This document shows, in pieces, positions 10,140 through 22,101 of a DNA stretch of 64,000 nt. Both the position numbers and the translations under genes were made by a program. Every line of letters starts with the position of its first letter. Positions within the stretch are counted from its first letter, which is position 1. Origin of the DNA: Macrotis lagotis (lineage: Eukaryota > Chordata > Mammalia > Peramelemorphia > Peramelidae); the NCBI RefSeq assembly GCF_037893015.1, contig NC_133666.1, positions 617,878,974 through 617,942,973 on the forward strand, read 5' to 3'. The notes beneath the pieces were generated by a model that was given only the letters and a program-made list of their open reading frames with translations, had not been told where the DNA came from and searched no databases.

Positions 10140-12480
10140 AATAGATATTTTGTGATTTTTTTTTTTTATAATTTCTCTTGACCTTTTCCTGGCTTAGCAT
10201 GACATAAATGGTGCTAGTATTTTTTTTTCCCTTCAAGAAACCTTTGTAGGTTAATTGTTTTGAAATGTGTGGCTGCTTCCCCATTATTCAGCATTCTCAT
10301 ATCTAAGAATAACTTGGAGTTCATAGTGATATGGATGTCTGATAAGGAGGAAAAAGTTTCAGGAAAGGAATGTTGCTTTTTGGTTATTGTGAGAAGCACT
10401 TCAATCATTGAAAAGTATGAAAACTGGGGGAAATCATTAAGCAACCAGGCTTTTTTTATTAACCACAACTCAGGAACTCTGAAAATCAAAAAGAGAAAAG
10501 AAAAACAATGGGAGTGAATGATAGCTTGAGAATCCAATCTAAAATATTAGAACCTGAAGGACTCTCAGAGTTTTAGTCCAATTCCCTTATTTTATAAATG
10601 GGGAAGTTCTCTTCCTCCCCAATCCTACCCCTACTCTTCAGGAGCAGATGAGGGTTGCTTGGTGAAGGAGCTCATAGTGAATTTGTAGCCGCCCTTGAGT
10701 TTGATTTTATGAGGAATCATTATTCAGACCTGGGAAAGTGAGGGTGGAAAAAAAATAAAAATGTATTAAATGAACTTACAACACATAAGAAAATATAGGT
10801 AAAGTTAAGAAGAGTTTAAGGAAAAGCCATATGGAGTTGGCAAGTCAGCTGGCAGGCTCAGCTGAAGTTTGGTGAGAGAGGAGGAAAAAAAAAGGCAGGC
10901 AGCCATGAGGCTTGGGCTAACTGGACCACATGGTAAAGCCCATGGAACTCCACATGGTTTAATGAAGAGCAGGAGAAAAGCCCATCGTTCTGGATGGGAG
11001 GATGAAAGAAGCAAGAGAGCTCAAATGGACAGCTTTTCCAGTTAAATGCCCCTCCAATTGTAGGCTGGACAGAGGTGCTTGGGGTGTAGTCTTTCATCTC
11101 AGAGTCGGGTAACTTCCATTGACAATTTACATGCTGGTCCTTCCTGTCTCAAGGTACTTGATGTCCAATTTTAACACATCATTTCCTGCCCACCAGTGTC
11201 CAGGCCAAAGTTAAGTCAAAATATGGAGGAGATGGAGGATAAGATACAGCAGGGTCAAGGAGAGACAAGGATACAATCAACAATGTCCAAGGGAGGCAGA
11301 ATCTCAAGAGTAGGGACCTCTGCCCATTTGAAAAATTTTGTTTCTGCTAAGTCACAATTCTCTACATCATTTCCCTACATCAAACTGAATGTGCTTGGTG
11401 AATCTAAGTGATTCAGTTTGAGAGTTTTTGGATTTCAGGGACCAACTGATTGTTCTGCTTCATCCCAAGAGATGGCAGTCTTTCAATTTAGTGGACATTG
11501 GTGGAGTATCAAGATTTCCTATAGAAACACATGGCAGAATCAGACATGGTCTGAGAAGGAGATTCATGGGCAATGTTTCTGAAGTCCAGCCTCCTATGTT
11601 GAGGAGTATTTAAATTTTCTAGCCAGTGTGATCATAGAAACTAGGTTTCTGGTAGAGAGGAGAGAATTATGAGTCAGTGTAAGCTTTAGAAGTTGCCTCC
11701 AGAGTAGCCCCAAGTTCCAAGTTTGTTGATGTGACATTCTAGGGAGAGCAGGGGAATTTCTAAGTGTACTTCTTGAGGATAGAAAAGGATTATCCATATA
11801 ATGAGTCGTAGTAAGACTTAAAACCACAATAAAGATCTGGATTTTGCTCCCTGCTATTTCTTTGAATATTTAGAACAGTAACAGTTCAATGAATGTGTTT
11901 GCCTTGAAAGGAGAAATCTAAACAGATTGCTTCTACAAATCTATGGGGCAATTTGTAAGATGTGGGAAAAGAGAGATTGTACCAGAATGTTTGGATATTG
12001 TCAAGTTTGTTAACTTCTAAGGAAAGCTTGGTGGTAATTGAGTTTATAGGCTCCTGTTTACAGACTCTTGAGACCTTTGTACCATTTTCTGTTAGATAAA
12101 GTAAAGGCTGTCTTTCACCCAGTATGAATTTTATTTCCTTTCGTGCTTGTAGATTTGGGGACCTTGTTGCTCACATTTGTGGAAACCTAGCCATAAATGC
12201 GTTGGGATATTATCTAGAGTAAATTCTATGTGGGGACATGTACCAAAGAAAATACTAGCACTACTCCCTGTCCTGGTATTTGCTATGAGGTAAAATATAG
12301 GGAAAGAAATAACATTAAGAGGCTGCTGAGCAGTGATCATCCTTTGTCCTGGAAGACAAGTCATGAGCCATGATTTCTTCCTCTAGGTGGAGAAGGTAAC
12401 ACTACAGAGATTGTCAGATTCAGGAGCAATTTTAGTAGGTTTTGTTTGTTTTCCTCTGTTTTAGGGGTGATTTTAATGGA
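10140..12480. other. Intergenic, mostly unrecognised
   Basis: This stretch holds the rest of the gene 2 3' flank, with a possible AATAAA at 10754-10759. Otherwise I see only short frames lacking domains or codon structure. No tRNA-like SINE, L1 end or CpG island is present. It could be old retroelement sequence beyond recognition by eye. Confidence 0.4.
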
Positions 12481-12489
12481 AATAGGGAG

Positions 12490-12660
12490 GTAGAAGTGGA
12501 AAGTAGGAATGAATAAAGTGTTATTAAGTGTTTACTATAAGCAAAACACTGGTGAGAATTGTGAAGATACAAGTCAACCTCTGCACTTAGGGAGCCCACA
12601 ATCTAAGGGGAGAGACAATCTATGTGGGAGGTTTTAGCTACAAGTCAAATGGGAAAGGCC
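12490..12660 (-). repeat. L2/MIR-like relic
   Basis: TTATTAAGTGTTTACTATAAGC, GGGAGCCCACAATCTAAGG and nearby words match the opening of the L2-like elements at 7080 and 44880. It is a short fragment. Confidence 0.4.
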
Positions 12661-13101
12661 TTGGGGCCTTCAGAATACCCTGTAGAAGTAACTAGAAAGG
12701 ACTGATGTAAATAGCAAAAGTAATATATTAAATTTTAAATAGTAAGGTGAGTATAACCAAGACAATTCAGTCAATTAACAATCAATTCAAGCTTACAGGG
12801 AGGGGGAGGGTTTTTTTTAAAATCCTCTAAAATTTATTTTTGCATCCTCTTCACTTCTAAACCCTAACCTCTCCCTTTCCCATAGAGCCATCCTTTGTAA
12901 CAAATCAGAAAAGGGGGTAAAAGTTCTTAAATTAATTGCAAATTTAACAAGCATGTGAGATTGCCCCAAATCAATAAGAGAATGCAAGTCAAAATCATTG
13001 AAGAGGAGAAAAAATGAGAGTAATCACTGTTGATAGAACTCTTAAATGATCTAATCCCTTGTAGAAAGTAGTTTGAAATTATGCTAAAAAAAAGTAACTA
13101 A

Positions 13102-13257
13102 GGGGGCAACTAGGTGGCGAAATGGATAAAGCACAGGCCCTGGAGTCAGGAGCACCTGGGTTCAAACCCGGTCTCAAACACTTAATAATTACCTAGCTGT
13201 GTGGCCTTGGGCAAGCCACTTAACCCCATCTGCCTTGCAAAAACCTTAAAAAAAAAA
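13102..13257 (+). mobile_element. Marsupial SINE, full length
   Basis: The element runs from GGGGGCAACTAGGTGGCGAA through GGTTCAAACCC to TTGCAAAAACCTTAAAAAAA. AAGTAACTAA flanks both ends. Confidence 0.92.
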
Positions 13258-13299
13258 AGTAACTAAAATGTTTATACCCTTTGAACCAGAGACTCCATT

Positions 13300-13515
13300 G
13301 ATAGGTCAAAGTGCTGGACACTGTCTAAGCATTTTACAAATTATCATTTGATCCTCATAACTTGTGGTAGGTACTGTTACTATCTGAATTTTACAATTAA
13401 GGAAACAAATTAAGGAGACAAACAGGTTTAGTGATTTTCCCAAGGTCACACAGCTAGGAACTAGCTGAGCCTAGAATTTGAACTGAGCTCTTCCTGTTTA
13501 CAGGCCCAACTTTCC
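13300..13515 (-). repeat. MIR, fairly long copy
   Basis: GCTGGACACTGTCTAAGCAT, GATCCTCATAACTTGTGGTA, TTTTACAATTAAGGAAACA and CCCAAGGTCACACAGCTAGG follow the full MIR order in reverse orientation. About 200 bases are preserved. Confidence 0.75.
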
Positions 13516-13519
13516 ATCA

Positions 13520-14060
13520 CCAGATTAGGAAGGGCTTTAAAAGCCAGACAGGTTGGCCCTAGAGGCCTTGGCGATCTACCAGAAGATCACTACAGTTGTT
13601 CAGGGATGAGATAATCAATGCCTACACCTGGGTAGTAGTCATGTTAGATCAGAGAAGAAGCCTGGAAGAAATGTCAGAAGTAAAATGGACAGGCCTTGGT
13701 GGGAGGATGATGGTACCCTTAATAGTAATAGGTTAGTTTGAAACAGAAAGAGGGGGGCACACAGGAAATTGAGTTAAGTTTAGGGCATGTTGAATTGAAG
13801 ATGTCCAGTTCAAGGTGTCCAGTAGACTATTAGAGATAAGATCAAGTGACAGGATTAAATGGGAAGATAAGAAGGCCTCGTTGGGAGGACACAAGTTAAT
13901 GATCATGACTTGGATGAAGCTCTAGCAAAGTAGATTGTCAGGAGAACAGTGAATGAGCAGAGACCTGAAGAAGAGGGTGATTAAAAGTATCAATGGCTAC
14001 AGAGAGATTAAAAAAAAAAAAAGGATCAAGAAAAGGCTATGAGACTTGATAATTAAGAAG
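13520..14060 (-). repeat. L2/CR1-like LINE relic
   Basis: The order GGGCTTTAAAAGCCAGACAG, GACAGGCCTTGGTGGGAGGA, GTCCAGTTCAAGGTGTCCAG, GGCTACAGAGAGATTAAA parallels the minus-strand L2-like element at 44880-46440. No frame is intact. Confidence 0.5.
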
Positions 14061-14089
14061 CCTTTGGTTTGGTTGTTGGAATAAGATCA

Positions 14090-14220
14090 AAAGTGACATC
14101 ATTATGTTGAAGTCAGTTTACTATGTGTGTGGCCATGGCTGACCAGACCAATATGAACTCAGAATTCTCTACCACAGGTTGGGCACAAATAATCCATATG
14201 ATCATTTGTGGTGGAAGACA
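14090..14220. repeat. Old interspersed repeat shared with 20530-20900
   Basis: CTCAGAATTCTCTACCACAG, GGGCACAAATAATCCATATG and the flanks closely match text at about 20605-20670. The family is not one I can name. Diverged relatives occur at 26600-27060, 38597-38720 and 39349-39480. Confidence 0.45.
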
Positions 14221-14349
14221 CTATTAAAATTGGAGAGAGCAGTTTAATGGAAAGATAAGGAGAGACGCGGATTATAGAGTTTAAATGAGAGAAGTACAGG
14301 CATCCATTGCAGACAGCTTCTCCAGGGATTTGTGAAAAACAAAGGAGGA

Positions 14350-14880
14350 TCCCTTGTGTACTAAAATATTCCAAAGTAGAGGCTTATCAGTTGAGGAATG
14401 CCTAAACAAATTGGTAAACAAATGTGCTGGAAAGAAAGAATGAATATAAAGTCTTCTGAGATGCATGGGAAGATATGAAAGGATACAACTAAAGTTAAAT
14501 TTAACCAAGAAAAAATATACATAATGCATAAGACAATATAAACAGAATGACAACAGCAAGACTGAATGTTATAATGGCCCAGTTTGTTCCTGAAGAAGAG
14601 ATAGAAAAATGTACCTCCAGCATATCTTTTCAGAGATGGCAGAATGAGTGAGAAGAGTGCATTTATGTCAGACTATTGACATGTTGACTAGTTTTGCTGA
14701 ATTGCTTTTTTCCTACTTTCTTAAAATATTTGTTATAAGATATGGTTCTTAAGGGAAAATGAAGGGAGGACTATTTGGAAATGGAGATGTAAAAACCAAA
14801 GCAATATATGGCAAAATCAGTACATGAATAGAGTCTGTTCTATACCTGCAATTTCCCACTTCTGCAGAGATAGAAGGGGG
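14350..14880 (+). repeat. Old LINE-1 3' end, plus orientation
   Basis: Words such as CAGTTGAGGAATGCCTAAAC, GCAGAATGAGTGAGAAGAG and TTTTGCTGAATTGC follow the order of the ORF2 C-terminus and 3' UTR of an old marsupial L1 family. The frame is lost. Confidence 0.5.
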
Positions 14881-14884
14881 TGCA

Positions 14885-15240
14885 TTTTCTTTTTTTTTAA
14901 ACAATTATTAAATTTTACTTTCCTTTTCAGGAAAAGCAACATTTTTTTTTCTCATCTTTGGGGTCACCTTGGTTGTTAAAATTATACAACATTCCATTTT
15001 TTTTGTTCTTTAAATTTATATTGTTGTAGTTGTTTATATAGTTTCCCATATAAGTCTTCCCATGCTTCTCTGAATTCCTAATAATCATCATTTTCTTACA
15101 GCTCAGTAAGAGTCCATATGATATGCATATACTGTAGGTTTTTTAAAAACCATTCCTCCATTGGTGTTCACTTTATTTCCAAATACCTACCAAGCATATC
15201 GAAAATACTTCTCTAAGGAGGGTGTGACTGCCAGTTGGCA
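14885..15240 (-). repeat. Old LINE-1 3' end, minus orientation
   Basis: Read on the minus strand, a degraded ORF2 C-terminus appears: NGGMVFKKPTVY-like and then a WWLLGIQRSMG-like stretch. The T-rich left edge (14888-14897) is the tail side. Bases 15240-15600 hold nothing I can name. Confidence 0.5.
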
Positions 15241-15619
15241 CCTCCTTTAGAGGATAAAATATATCCTTGATTAATTCTCAGCAACTGGGTCTTTTCCCAA
15301 GTGAATTTGTTGGTTCAGGTTCCTATAGGAGGAAACATCCTTTATGCTGCACAGGTAAATAAAAGGATATGTCTTAGAAGGGAAAGTTAGGTGTTATCTG
15401 TGACATTCTGAGAGTGCAGCTAGAAGCATATCTAGAATCTGGGGGAAATGAGAGGGAAAAATGTGAAAAGCTTTGACCCCTGTTAATGAATTCCTTGAGA
15501 CAAAGCACATGAGAGTGATGTGGATTCATCCAAACTCCCTAAGAGTTCCTCAGTATTGGAAAGGCATTTTATTTATTTTTCAACTACAAGCAAGGGTAGT
15601 TTTCAAAAATCATATTTTT

Positions 15620-15771
15620 TTTATTTAGGTTTTTGCAAGGCAAATGGGGTTAGGTGGCTTGCCCAAGGCCACACAGCTAGGTAATTATTAAGTGTCTGAG
15701 ACTGGATTTGAACCCAAGTACTCCTGCCTCCAGGGCCCGTGCTTTACCCACTGTGCCACCTAGCTGCCCCC
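15620..15771 (-). mobile_element. Marsupial SINE with perfect target-site duplication
   Basis: Minus-strand SINE with the left T-rich tail and the right end CCACCTAGCTGCCCC. The 15-base repeat AAAAATCATATTTTT occurs at 15605-15619 and 15772-15786 without mismatch. Confidence 0.95.
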
Positions 15772-15786
15772 AAAAATCATATTTTT

Positions 15787-16370
15787 GTAAGGTTTTGAGT
15801 TTACATTTTCTCCCTCCCTTGTCTGACAAAAAACAATCTAATGTGAGCTATACACTTATCAGTGTGTACATATACAATATCAGTATGCTAAGGAGAGATC
15901 CATATTTAGTTATGTTTTGAAATAAGTCAAATCCAACAGAAAACAGAAAAAGGACAATACATAAAACAACTTTTAAAAATTGAAGATAGTAAGCATTGGT
16001 CTACATTAAAACCCCACAGTTCCTGCCATGTGGATAGTATTTTCCATCACCAATCTTTACCACAGATATTATATGCTGAAATGTACAAATCCATCATATT
16101 TGATCACCACCCAGTGTTGCTGTTAGTGTGCATAAGGTTCTTCTGGTCCAACTCATTTCACTCAGCATCAGTTCAAATCTTTCCAGGGTATTCTGAAATC
16201 CCATCCTTCATGATTTCTTATAGAACAATAGTGCTCTGTCACATTCATAAATCACATTTTGTTTAGCCATTACCTACCATCAATTTCCAATTTTTTGCCA
16301 CTTCAAAAAGAGCTCTCTTTGGGATAGAGATCTAGTAGTGATACTGCTGGGTCGGGGGGGGGGGTATGCA
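15787..16370 (-). mobile_element. Older LINE-1 3' end, subfamily differing from the others
   Basis: The left edge TTGTAAGGTTTTGAGTTTAC and the downstream blocks (CACCAATCTTTACCACAG, GATCACCACCCAGTGTTGCT, TTTCTTATAGAACAATAGTG) follow the L1 3' order of 34458-35785 but with many substitutions. It lies next to the SINE above, which inserted at its edge. Confidence 0.75.
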
Positions 16371-16839
16371 CAGTTTTATTGCCCTTAGGGCATAATTGCC
16401 GTGGCAAGGGGAAACCCGGTGCCAAAGGAAGGAGCCTCCTACATAGAGAAGGCAGGGAATTTCTGACATGTTGAGTTCCTGAGCTCCTAGCCTGGATGTG
16501 AGAGGGGATTTTCTGGGCAGTGCCAGTTGTGGAGATGCTCCACCAGTCAACCCAAATTGGAGAGCTTTAGACCTAGAGAGAGACTGGGAGTTCCTGGGCA
16601 TTTTTCTCAGGGAAAAGAGGATCATATATGTGGCTGTACATGGAGAGGGACTTGGGGAAGCAGATGTTGAGGTGCTCACAAGCCATCCCAAGTTTGTTTT
16701 CCTTCTGCGAGAAGTTCACCTCACCTATGATTTCGAGGACCAGGGGAAGGTTGGATTCACCAGGATGAAGCAAGATTGCACTACGGTCTCCAGAGGGGCT
16801 TTGAAAGGCTCCAGTGAGTCCAGATCTGTGAAATGGAAT
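16371..16839. other. Unrecognised sequence upstream of second CpG island
   Basis: A plus-strand frame of 145 codons spans 16498-16935 but runs into the CpG island and matches nothing I know. No splice signals or repeat families are clear. I treat it as non-coding. Confidence 0.4.
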
Positions 16840-17800
16840 AAAGGCCGTTCGGGCTGCCGGGCGCCCCCGGCCTGGAGGGAACGGGCACTGCTTCCCCTGG
16901 GCCCGAGGAAGGCTCCTTCGGAGCCGCCCCGCTAAGCCGGCCCGGCCCCCAGAGGGGCGGGGAAGGGGAGGCCGGCCTGGCCCCGGGCGGCCGGGGCCTT
17001 TGTGCTCCGCTAGCCCCCGTGTCCCTTCCCGGCCCCCTCCCCTCCCGGGTCCCCCCTTTGTCCTTCCCCGGCCCCCCCTCCCTGGGTCCCCGCTTTGTCC
17101 TTCCCCGGCCCCCCTCCCCGGGTCCCCCCTTTGTCCTTCCTTCCTTCCCCGGCCCCCCTCCCTGGGTCCCCGCTTTGTCCTTCCCCGGGCCCCCTCCCTG
17201 GGTCCCCGCTTTGTCCTTCCCCGGGCCCCCTCCCTGGGTCCCCGCTTTGTCCTTTCCCGGGCCCCCTCCCTGGGTCCCCGCTTTGTCCTTTCCCGGGCCC
17301 CCCCCTCCCCGGGTCCCCCCTTTGTCCTTTCCCGGGCCCCCTCCCTGGGTCCCCGCTTTGTCCTTCCCCGGCCCCCCTCCCCGGGTCCCCCCTTTGTCCT
17401 TTCCCGGGTCCCCCCTTGTCCTTTCCCGGCCCCCTCCCTGGGTCCCCGCTTTGTCCTTTCCCGGCCCCCTCCCCTTCTTCCCCAGGCTGACAAAAGAGCT
17501 TCGCCGGCAGCCCCCGGAAGTGCTGGGGCGGGGCCCCGGGCTGGGCAGGACCCCCGGGGGTGGGCGCACTTCCGGCCCGCGGCGCGTCCCCCGAGCCTGC
17601 TTGGGCCGGGCCCCGCCCGGGGGAGCTCCGGGACCCTCCGCATGAGCGCGCCGCGCCGGGCGTGGAGCCCGCGGTGCCCGGGAGCGGGCAGCGCCGAAGG
17701 CGGCACGGCGGGGCCGGCCGCTCCCCGGAGGCTCCGGGCAGGTAGGCGTGCCCCGGTGCCCCGGTGCCCCGGGAGGGCTGGACTGGAACACATCACCCCG
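16840..17800. promoter_or_regulatory. CpG island, probable promoter of zinc-finger gene 3
   Basis: About 950 bases of CpG-rich sequence. ETS-type sites occur at 17514-17521 (CCGGAAGT) and on the other strand at 17568-17575 (ACTTCCGG). A splice donor reads CGGGCAG|GTAGGC at 17741/17742, a plausible end of a non-coding first exon. The next plus-strand exon I can support is the KRAB-B exon at 22340, so this is the likely start of gene 3. The left half is a minisatellite. Exact start sites and strand are inferred. Confidence 0.7.
17015..17485. repeat. GC-rich 35-40-bp minisatellite with G-quadruplex potential
   Basis: About twelve head-to-tail units each begin at a TTTGTCC or TTGTCC word and continue CTTCCCCGGGCCCCC, then TCCCTGGGTCCCCGC. 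Units vary between a CCCTGGGTCCCCGC and a CCCCGGGTCCCCCC form. The minus strand of most units holds four G runs in about 25 bases (GGGG, GGG, GGGGG, GGGG). The repeat explains the long open frames over this stretch on both strands (for example the minus frame of 450 codons rich in RTKRGPREG repeats). Confidence 0.9.
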
Positions 17801-19853
17801 GGGTCCATGTTGGCTGTGCCTGCTTCTACATAGGAAGATGACAGGGAAAGAGGCAAAGGAGGGTCGTTACTCAGGGCAAAAGAGGGCTTTTTGAAGAGTT
17901 TTCGTATTTTTATTCCCAGTGCCATTCTTCATAATAGAGACTTAAAATTGGTGCTTGGGCCGACTGTGCCATCTAGTCGGAAATTCCTTGTGGAGAAGAG
18001 TCGGGCCTAAATGTCTTTGATCCTCACTTTCCTCTGGGTGTAGATTTCCATTAGAATAGAAATTCAAGGGCAAAGACTATCTTCATTAAATTACATATAT
18101 TTATATCCATGTAAAGTACCTGGCCCTGGGGGAAGCTGAAAAGAAATTTGATTAGATATAAGGAAAAACTTCCTAACAAACAGTGAAATAATAGGCTTCT
18201 AGCTAATGGAAGTCTAAACTGGAAGCTTCTCTTTCAGAGAAGCCCAAAGGGAATTCCTCTGAAGTCCTTCCAGCTTTAAGATTCTATAAAATCTAATCCT
18301 TTTCAATTTAAATGTCACCAATCCTGTTCAAGATGGACCCTTGGGACAGGTTCCTAGAGATAATAACTTATGTTGATGTTTACCTTATTTACACACATTT
18401 ACAGTTTCTATCTGCCTAGTAAACTTTCCAACAGTTATTTCTCCTTCTCTGGTATAAGATGTGTGAGGCAGGATGAAGACAGGTATAGTCCCTGGCACCC
18501 AAGTAAAGAATGAAGGCATGGGTTTAACTTTGGGTCAGATTGATTGCAGATCCCAGGGACAGAGGCTTTTAACTATCCTTGGACCCTCAAGTGTGTGAAA
18601 AGCCATTGAGTATCCTTCCTATACCCAAGATGAAGGGTTAATTAATCCAAAGCCACTTTTATTACGGACTGGCCCTGGATGTTTTCCTCCTTATCATTTC
18701 CCTGTTGGCTTCTGCACCACAGTGGTTTCCTATTTTCTAAATTAGTTTTGGTATCAAATTTGAGCTGGAAATTTTAACACTGACATTAAAATCTGATAGC
18801 TGGGAAAAGTGGCTGGTTCTTGGGCTATGTTTTTTTTTCCTTAAGCTTTTAACTCCATGGAATAGATGAAACTTTTCATACCTGGGGTCCTTGGGGATGT
18901 TTTCAAACTTCCCACCACAGGACTTAGAACCTGAGGGCTCTCCATGATAATTTGGTACATTGCCCTCATTTCAGAAATGAGGAAATGGGCTCTGAAGGTG
19001 AACAACTTATTCAGAGATAGAGGGGTTTTTTTTTTGGACACCATTCCTCTTGGAGCTGAGACTTCCACTGTAATTATCATATGCTCTCCCTTTCTCATTT
19101 TACCAGGGTGATCTATTATTTCCTGGAGTTCTGTCTGTGTATGGCAACAAGAGCTTCCCTTGGAGATGGCAGCCCTGAGTCTACCAAGCAGGTCACCACC
19201 TGTTCCACCTGCCATCTCATTCTCCTCACCTGGAGTCCAACCTGGACCCCCATCCCCCCAGGCTCATCCTCACCTCTATCATCACCATGGTACTCACAAG
19301 TTTTCTTAGAGTGAACGAAAATGTGTTTGTTACTTGTTTACTACTTCCAGGTAACTTGCTAAGCACTGGAATAAAAATCTTAAATATAGAGTCCCTGCCA
19401 GCAAGGAGGAGAAATGAACACATATAGTAGTGGCTGGAGAGGGGTGCTATTGGTCTACAAAGTTGGAGGGACCAAAATGGGAAAGACTGACAAGTCTTCT
19501 AAGAACAATGGAGTGAGACACAAGGAAGACAGATCTGGGGCTCTGTAGGTTTAATCATTGGAAGGGAAAGTGGTGGTCTCAGAGCCCTCTCCATGCATGA
19601 TAAGCCAACTAAAGGTCTCTTGGTATGATATGGAAGACAAAATCAGACACCGTGTCACTCGGTACGGCCATAAATCTTCCCCTTCATTGCTATTTCCAGA
19701 CATTGCTCTGCCTCACTTCAGACTAGGAAAGACTTGAAAGATTCTCACAGATTATTCTGTAAAGATGAAGTTCAAGAGACAACCCTGACCTGTGTCTGTA
19801 AAACAAGGGATTGGGCTAGGTGATTTCTAAGAAGTTTTTAAAGCTCTCTATAT

Positions 19854-20015
19854 GGGCAGCTAGGTGGTACAGTGGATAGAGCACTGGCCCTAGAATCAGA
19901 AGTACCTGAGTTCAAATCCAACTTCAGATACTTCATAATTACCTAGCTGTGTGGCCATGGTCAAGCCACTTAACCCCATTGCCTTGCAAAAAAGAAAAAA
20001 ACAAAACAAACTAAA
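19854..20015 (+). mobile_element. Marsupial SINE, full length
   Basis: The element runs from GGGCAGCTAGGTGGTACAG through GAGTTCAAATCC to TTGCAAAAAAGAAAAAAAC. AAGCTCTATAT-like sequence flanks both ends as an imperfect target-site duplication. Confidence 0.88.
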
Positions 20016-20529
20016 AAGCTCTATATATCCTATGCTCCTCAGGAGCTGGCCATTCTGTCTGAAAAGCCTCTCAAGGTAGTCCATTCTCCTTTTTGACTTT
20101 GCAAAGGAAAATCTTATTTATGTTAAACTGCAATCTACTCCCTTCTGTATTGTGTCCAATAACTCCTTATCAACCAGTCAGCTGTTTTAAGAACCACACC
20201 TTTACCATACTTCTTCCTCTTACACAGTTCACCTTTAATTCTCCCCAGTGTTGCCCCAATCTGATTCACCCTAATGCTTATTTGCCTCACCTCTATTGTA
20301 AACAAATGTTGCTATGTCTTCAGATATTTCAGGCAGTAATTTTTTGGGGGAGGAGGAGAGTCTCTCTCACCAGAGATCTTTAAGGAGAGGCTAACTGATT
20401 ATCTCTCTTGGAGGAGATTTTTGTTTGGCTATGGATGAGTTGAATCATATGGTCTCTTGAATCTCTCACAAATTTGAAGTCCCTGGAATCCTCTTCCCAT
20501 GTAGCCTCTTCTTACAGTTCTAATGGTTG

Positions 20530-20900
20530 GTTGGTTGATTCTTGTTCTTCAATGTCAAAGATGACCAAAAAATATCACTATGTTAAAGACAAGTTACAGT
20601 GTGAACAACTCAGAATACTTTGCCACAGGTCTGGGACAAATAGTCCATGTGAACATTTGGGGTGTTCTTTAAACTTGCAGTCTCACATTTCCTTTGAGCT
20701 GCTTCAATTCTGCCTTGTTCATAGAGCAGAACACCCTCTCTAAAGAGGGCACAACATGTTGTGCCAGTGTCTCCTATACTGCATGATCAATTAATCATTG
20801 AGGAATGATCTGGAGAAGAAGTGACCTTAGTGACCTTGGCTCTTTAGAGTTCTGAATAGTAAGTTGGGACCACCTTCACTCAATGGGCCATCTACGGATC
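20530..20900. repeat. Old interspersed repeat (unnamed family)
   Basis: TTCTTGTTCTTCAATGTCAA, then the CTCAGAATACTTTGCCACAG and GGACAAATAGTCCATGTG words match 14090-14220. The later part resembles 26700-26800. It is diverged and non-coding. Confidence 0.4.
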
Positions 20901-21059
20901 TTCTCTCTATTTTCTGCCCTTAAATAGTTCCACAGTCATGTTGACATGAAATATTTAGACTTCAAATTCCTCCACTGTCTTGTCCAGTAACATTCCAACT
21001 CACATTTTGTTTGCTTGTTTTTCCTGACAAGGAGAATGACTTTTGTCCTGTGATCAACT

Positions 21060-21535
21060 AAACAAAAAATGGTTGATACTCAGAATAGCTAGGAAGATAG
21101 TAAGAGAGTACCTGGCTACCCCTGGTGAATTAAGTCACGGCCCAAATGAAATGAATATTCTGGGTATGAAAAGAAATGGTGGATGTGACTGAGAAACTAC
21201 TATTAGTGATATCAGAGCTATCAGACAACAGGAGAGGTGAAGATAGAAGGGAAATGTTCTTCAGATTTTCTAAAAAGGAAAGAGTGAGAGAATTTGTAAA
21301 TTATAGGCCAGTGGGCTTAACCTTAATTCCTGGCAAAATTCTAAAATGTATTATTTGTGACATCTAAAGAAAAAAAAAGAAAGGAAGTGACTTGACTCAA
21401 AGGAACTATTGAGTAAACTGCTTATGTCAAACTACCCTTATTTCATTTGGAAGATCAGGGGAATGCTGTAGATGCATTTTACCCAAATTTTAGCGAAGGG
21501 TTTGTGAGGTTGGGAAAAAATATAAAGGATCTGAA
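21060..21535 (+). repeat. CR1-like LINE relic, reverse-transcriptase segment
   Basis: The frame 21176-21364 ends FVNYRPVGLTLIPGKILK, which matches the NYRPVSLTSVPGKIME signature of CR1 reverse transcriptases, preceded by an FSKKERVRE stretch at the FKKGKKEDP position. Past a stop and shifts, AVDAFYPNFSEGF corresponds to the AVDVVYLDFSKAF catalytic block; the first catalytic aspartate of that block is replaced by asparagine. The element is dead. Confidence 0.75.
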
Positions 21536-21559
21536 AGCAGAGGATGCAGATTCAAAATG

Positions 21560-21685
21560 CTCCTCTGCCACCTTATGACCGTGGGTAAGTCACTTAAATT
21601 CCCTGGGCCCTACTTAGCTATAAAACAAAAGGGTAGAATAGATGGCCTCTTGTGGTCGCTGAGCTTTAAATCTATGATCTGATTT
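21560..21685 (+). repeat. MIR relic
   Basis: CCTTATGACCGTGGGTAAGT, CACTTAAATTCCCTGGGC and ATGGCCTCTTGTGGTC match the MIR and 3'-flank pattern in plus orientation. Confidence 0.55.
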
Positions 21686-21964
21686 TTTTTTTTCTGCTTC
21701 TAAACATCATGAAGAAGATTCTCTTCTGTTTCCATCTCAGAAGCACTTTCACATCTGGTGCAATGCATTACTAAACCTAAAGGATCAGACAAATTATTGC
21801 TTTACTAAAAATATACACAATGATTCCTGGGGAAGAGCAGCTTGCAAGAGGTTCTGTCTCAAAAGCCCTCTGCTCAAACTATATGAGACCAAAGTTGATC
21901 CAAACAGACTCTAGTCTGGCCCATAGCATCTGGACCAGTCAGTCAGTCAATAAACATTAAACAT

Positions 21965-22101
21965 GGAGGAAGCTAGGTGGTGCAGAGCACCAGCCCTGGA
22001 GTCAGGAGGACCTGAGTTCAAATCCAGCCTCAGACACTTGATAATTACTTAGCTATATGACTTTGGGCAAATCACTTAACCCCATTGCCTTGTAAAAAAA
22101 A
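21965..22101 (+). mobile_element. Marsupial SINE, slightly shortened
   Basis: Its head is GGAGGAAGCTAGGTGGTGCAG with a short deletion of the CAGTGGATA part, then GAGTTCAAATCC and TTGTAAAAAAAA. AATAAACATTAA stands at both ends (ending at 21961 and starting at about 22101). Confidence 0.9.

Noticed and set aside
16498-16935. 145-codon plus-strand frame upstream of the second CpG island
   Set aside because: No domain was recognised, its last third is CpG-island sequence, and no splice or Kozak evidence supports it. I keep it as unrecognised sequence only.
16573-17925. Minus-strand open frame of 450 codons (and overlapping frames of 336, 277 and 208 codons) in the second CpG island
   Set aside because: The frame is a translation of the minisatellite (RTKRGPREG repeats) and of GC-rich text with few stop codons. 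Frames are open on both strands at once, and nothing resembles a domain.
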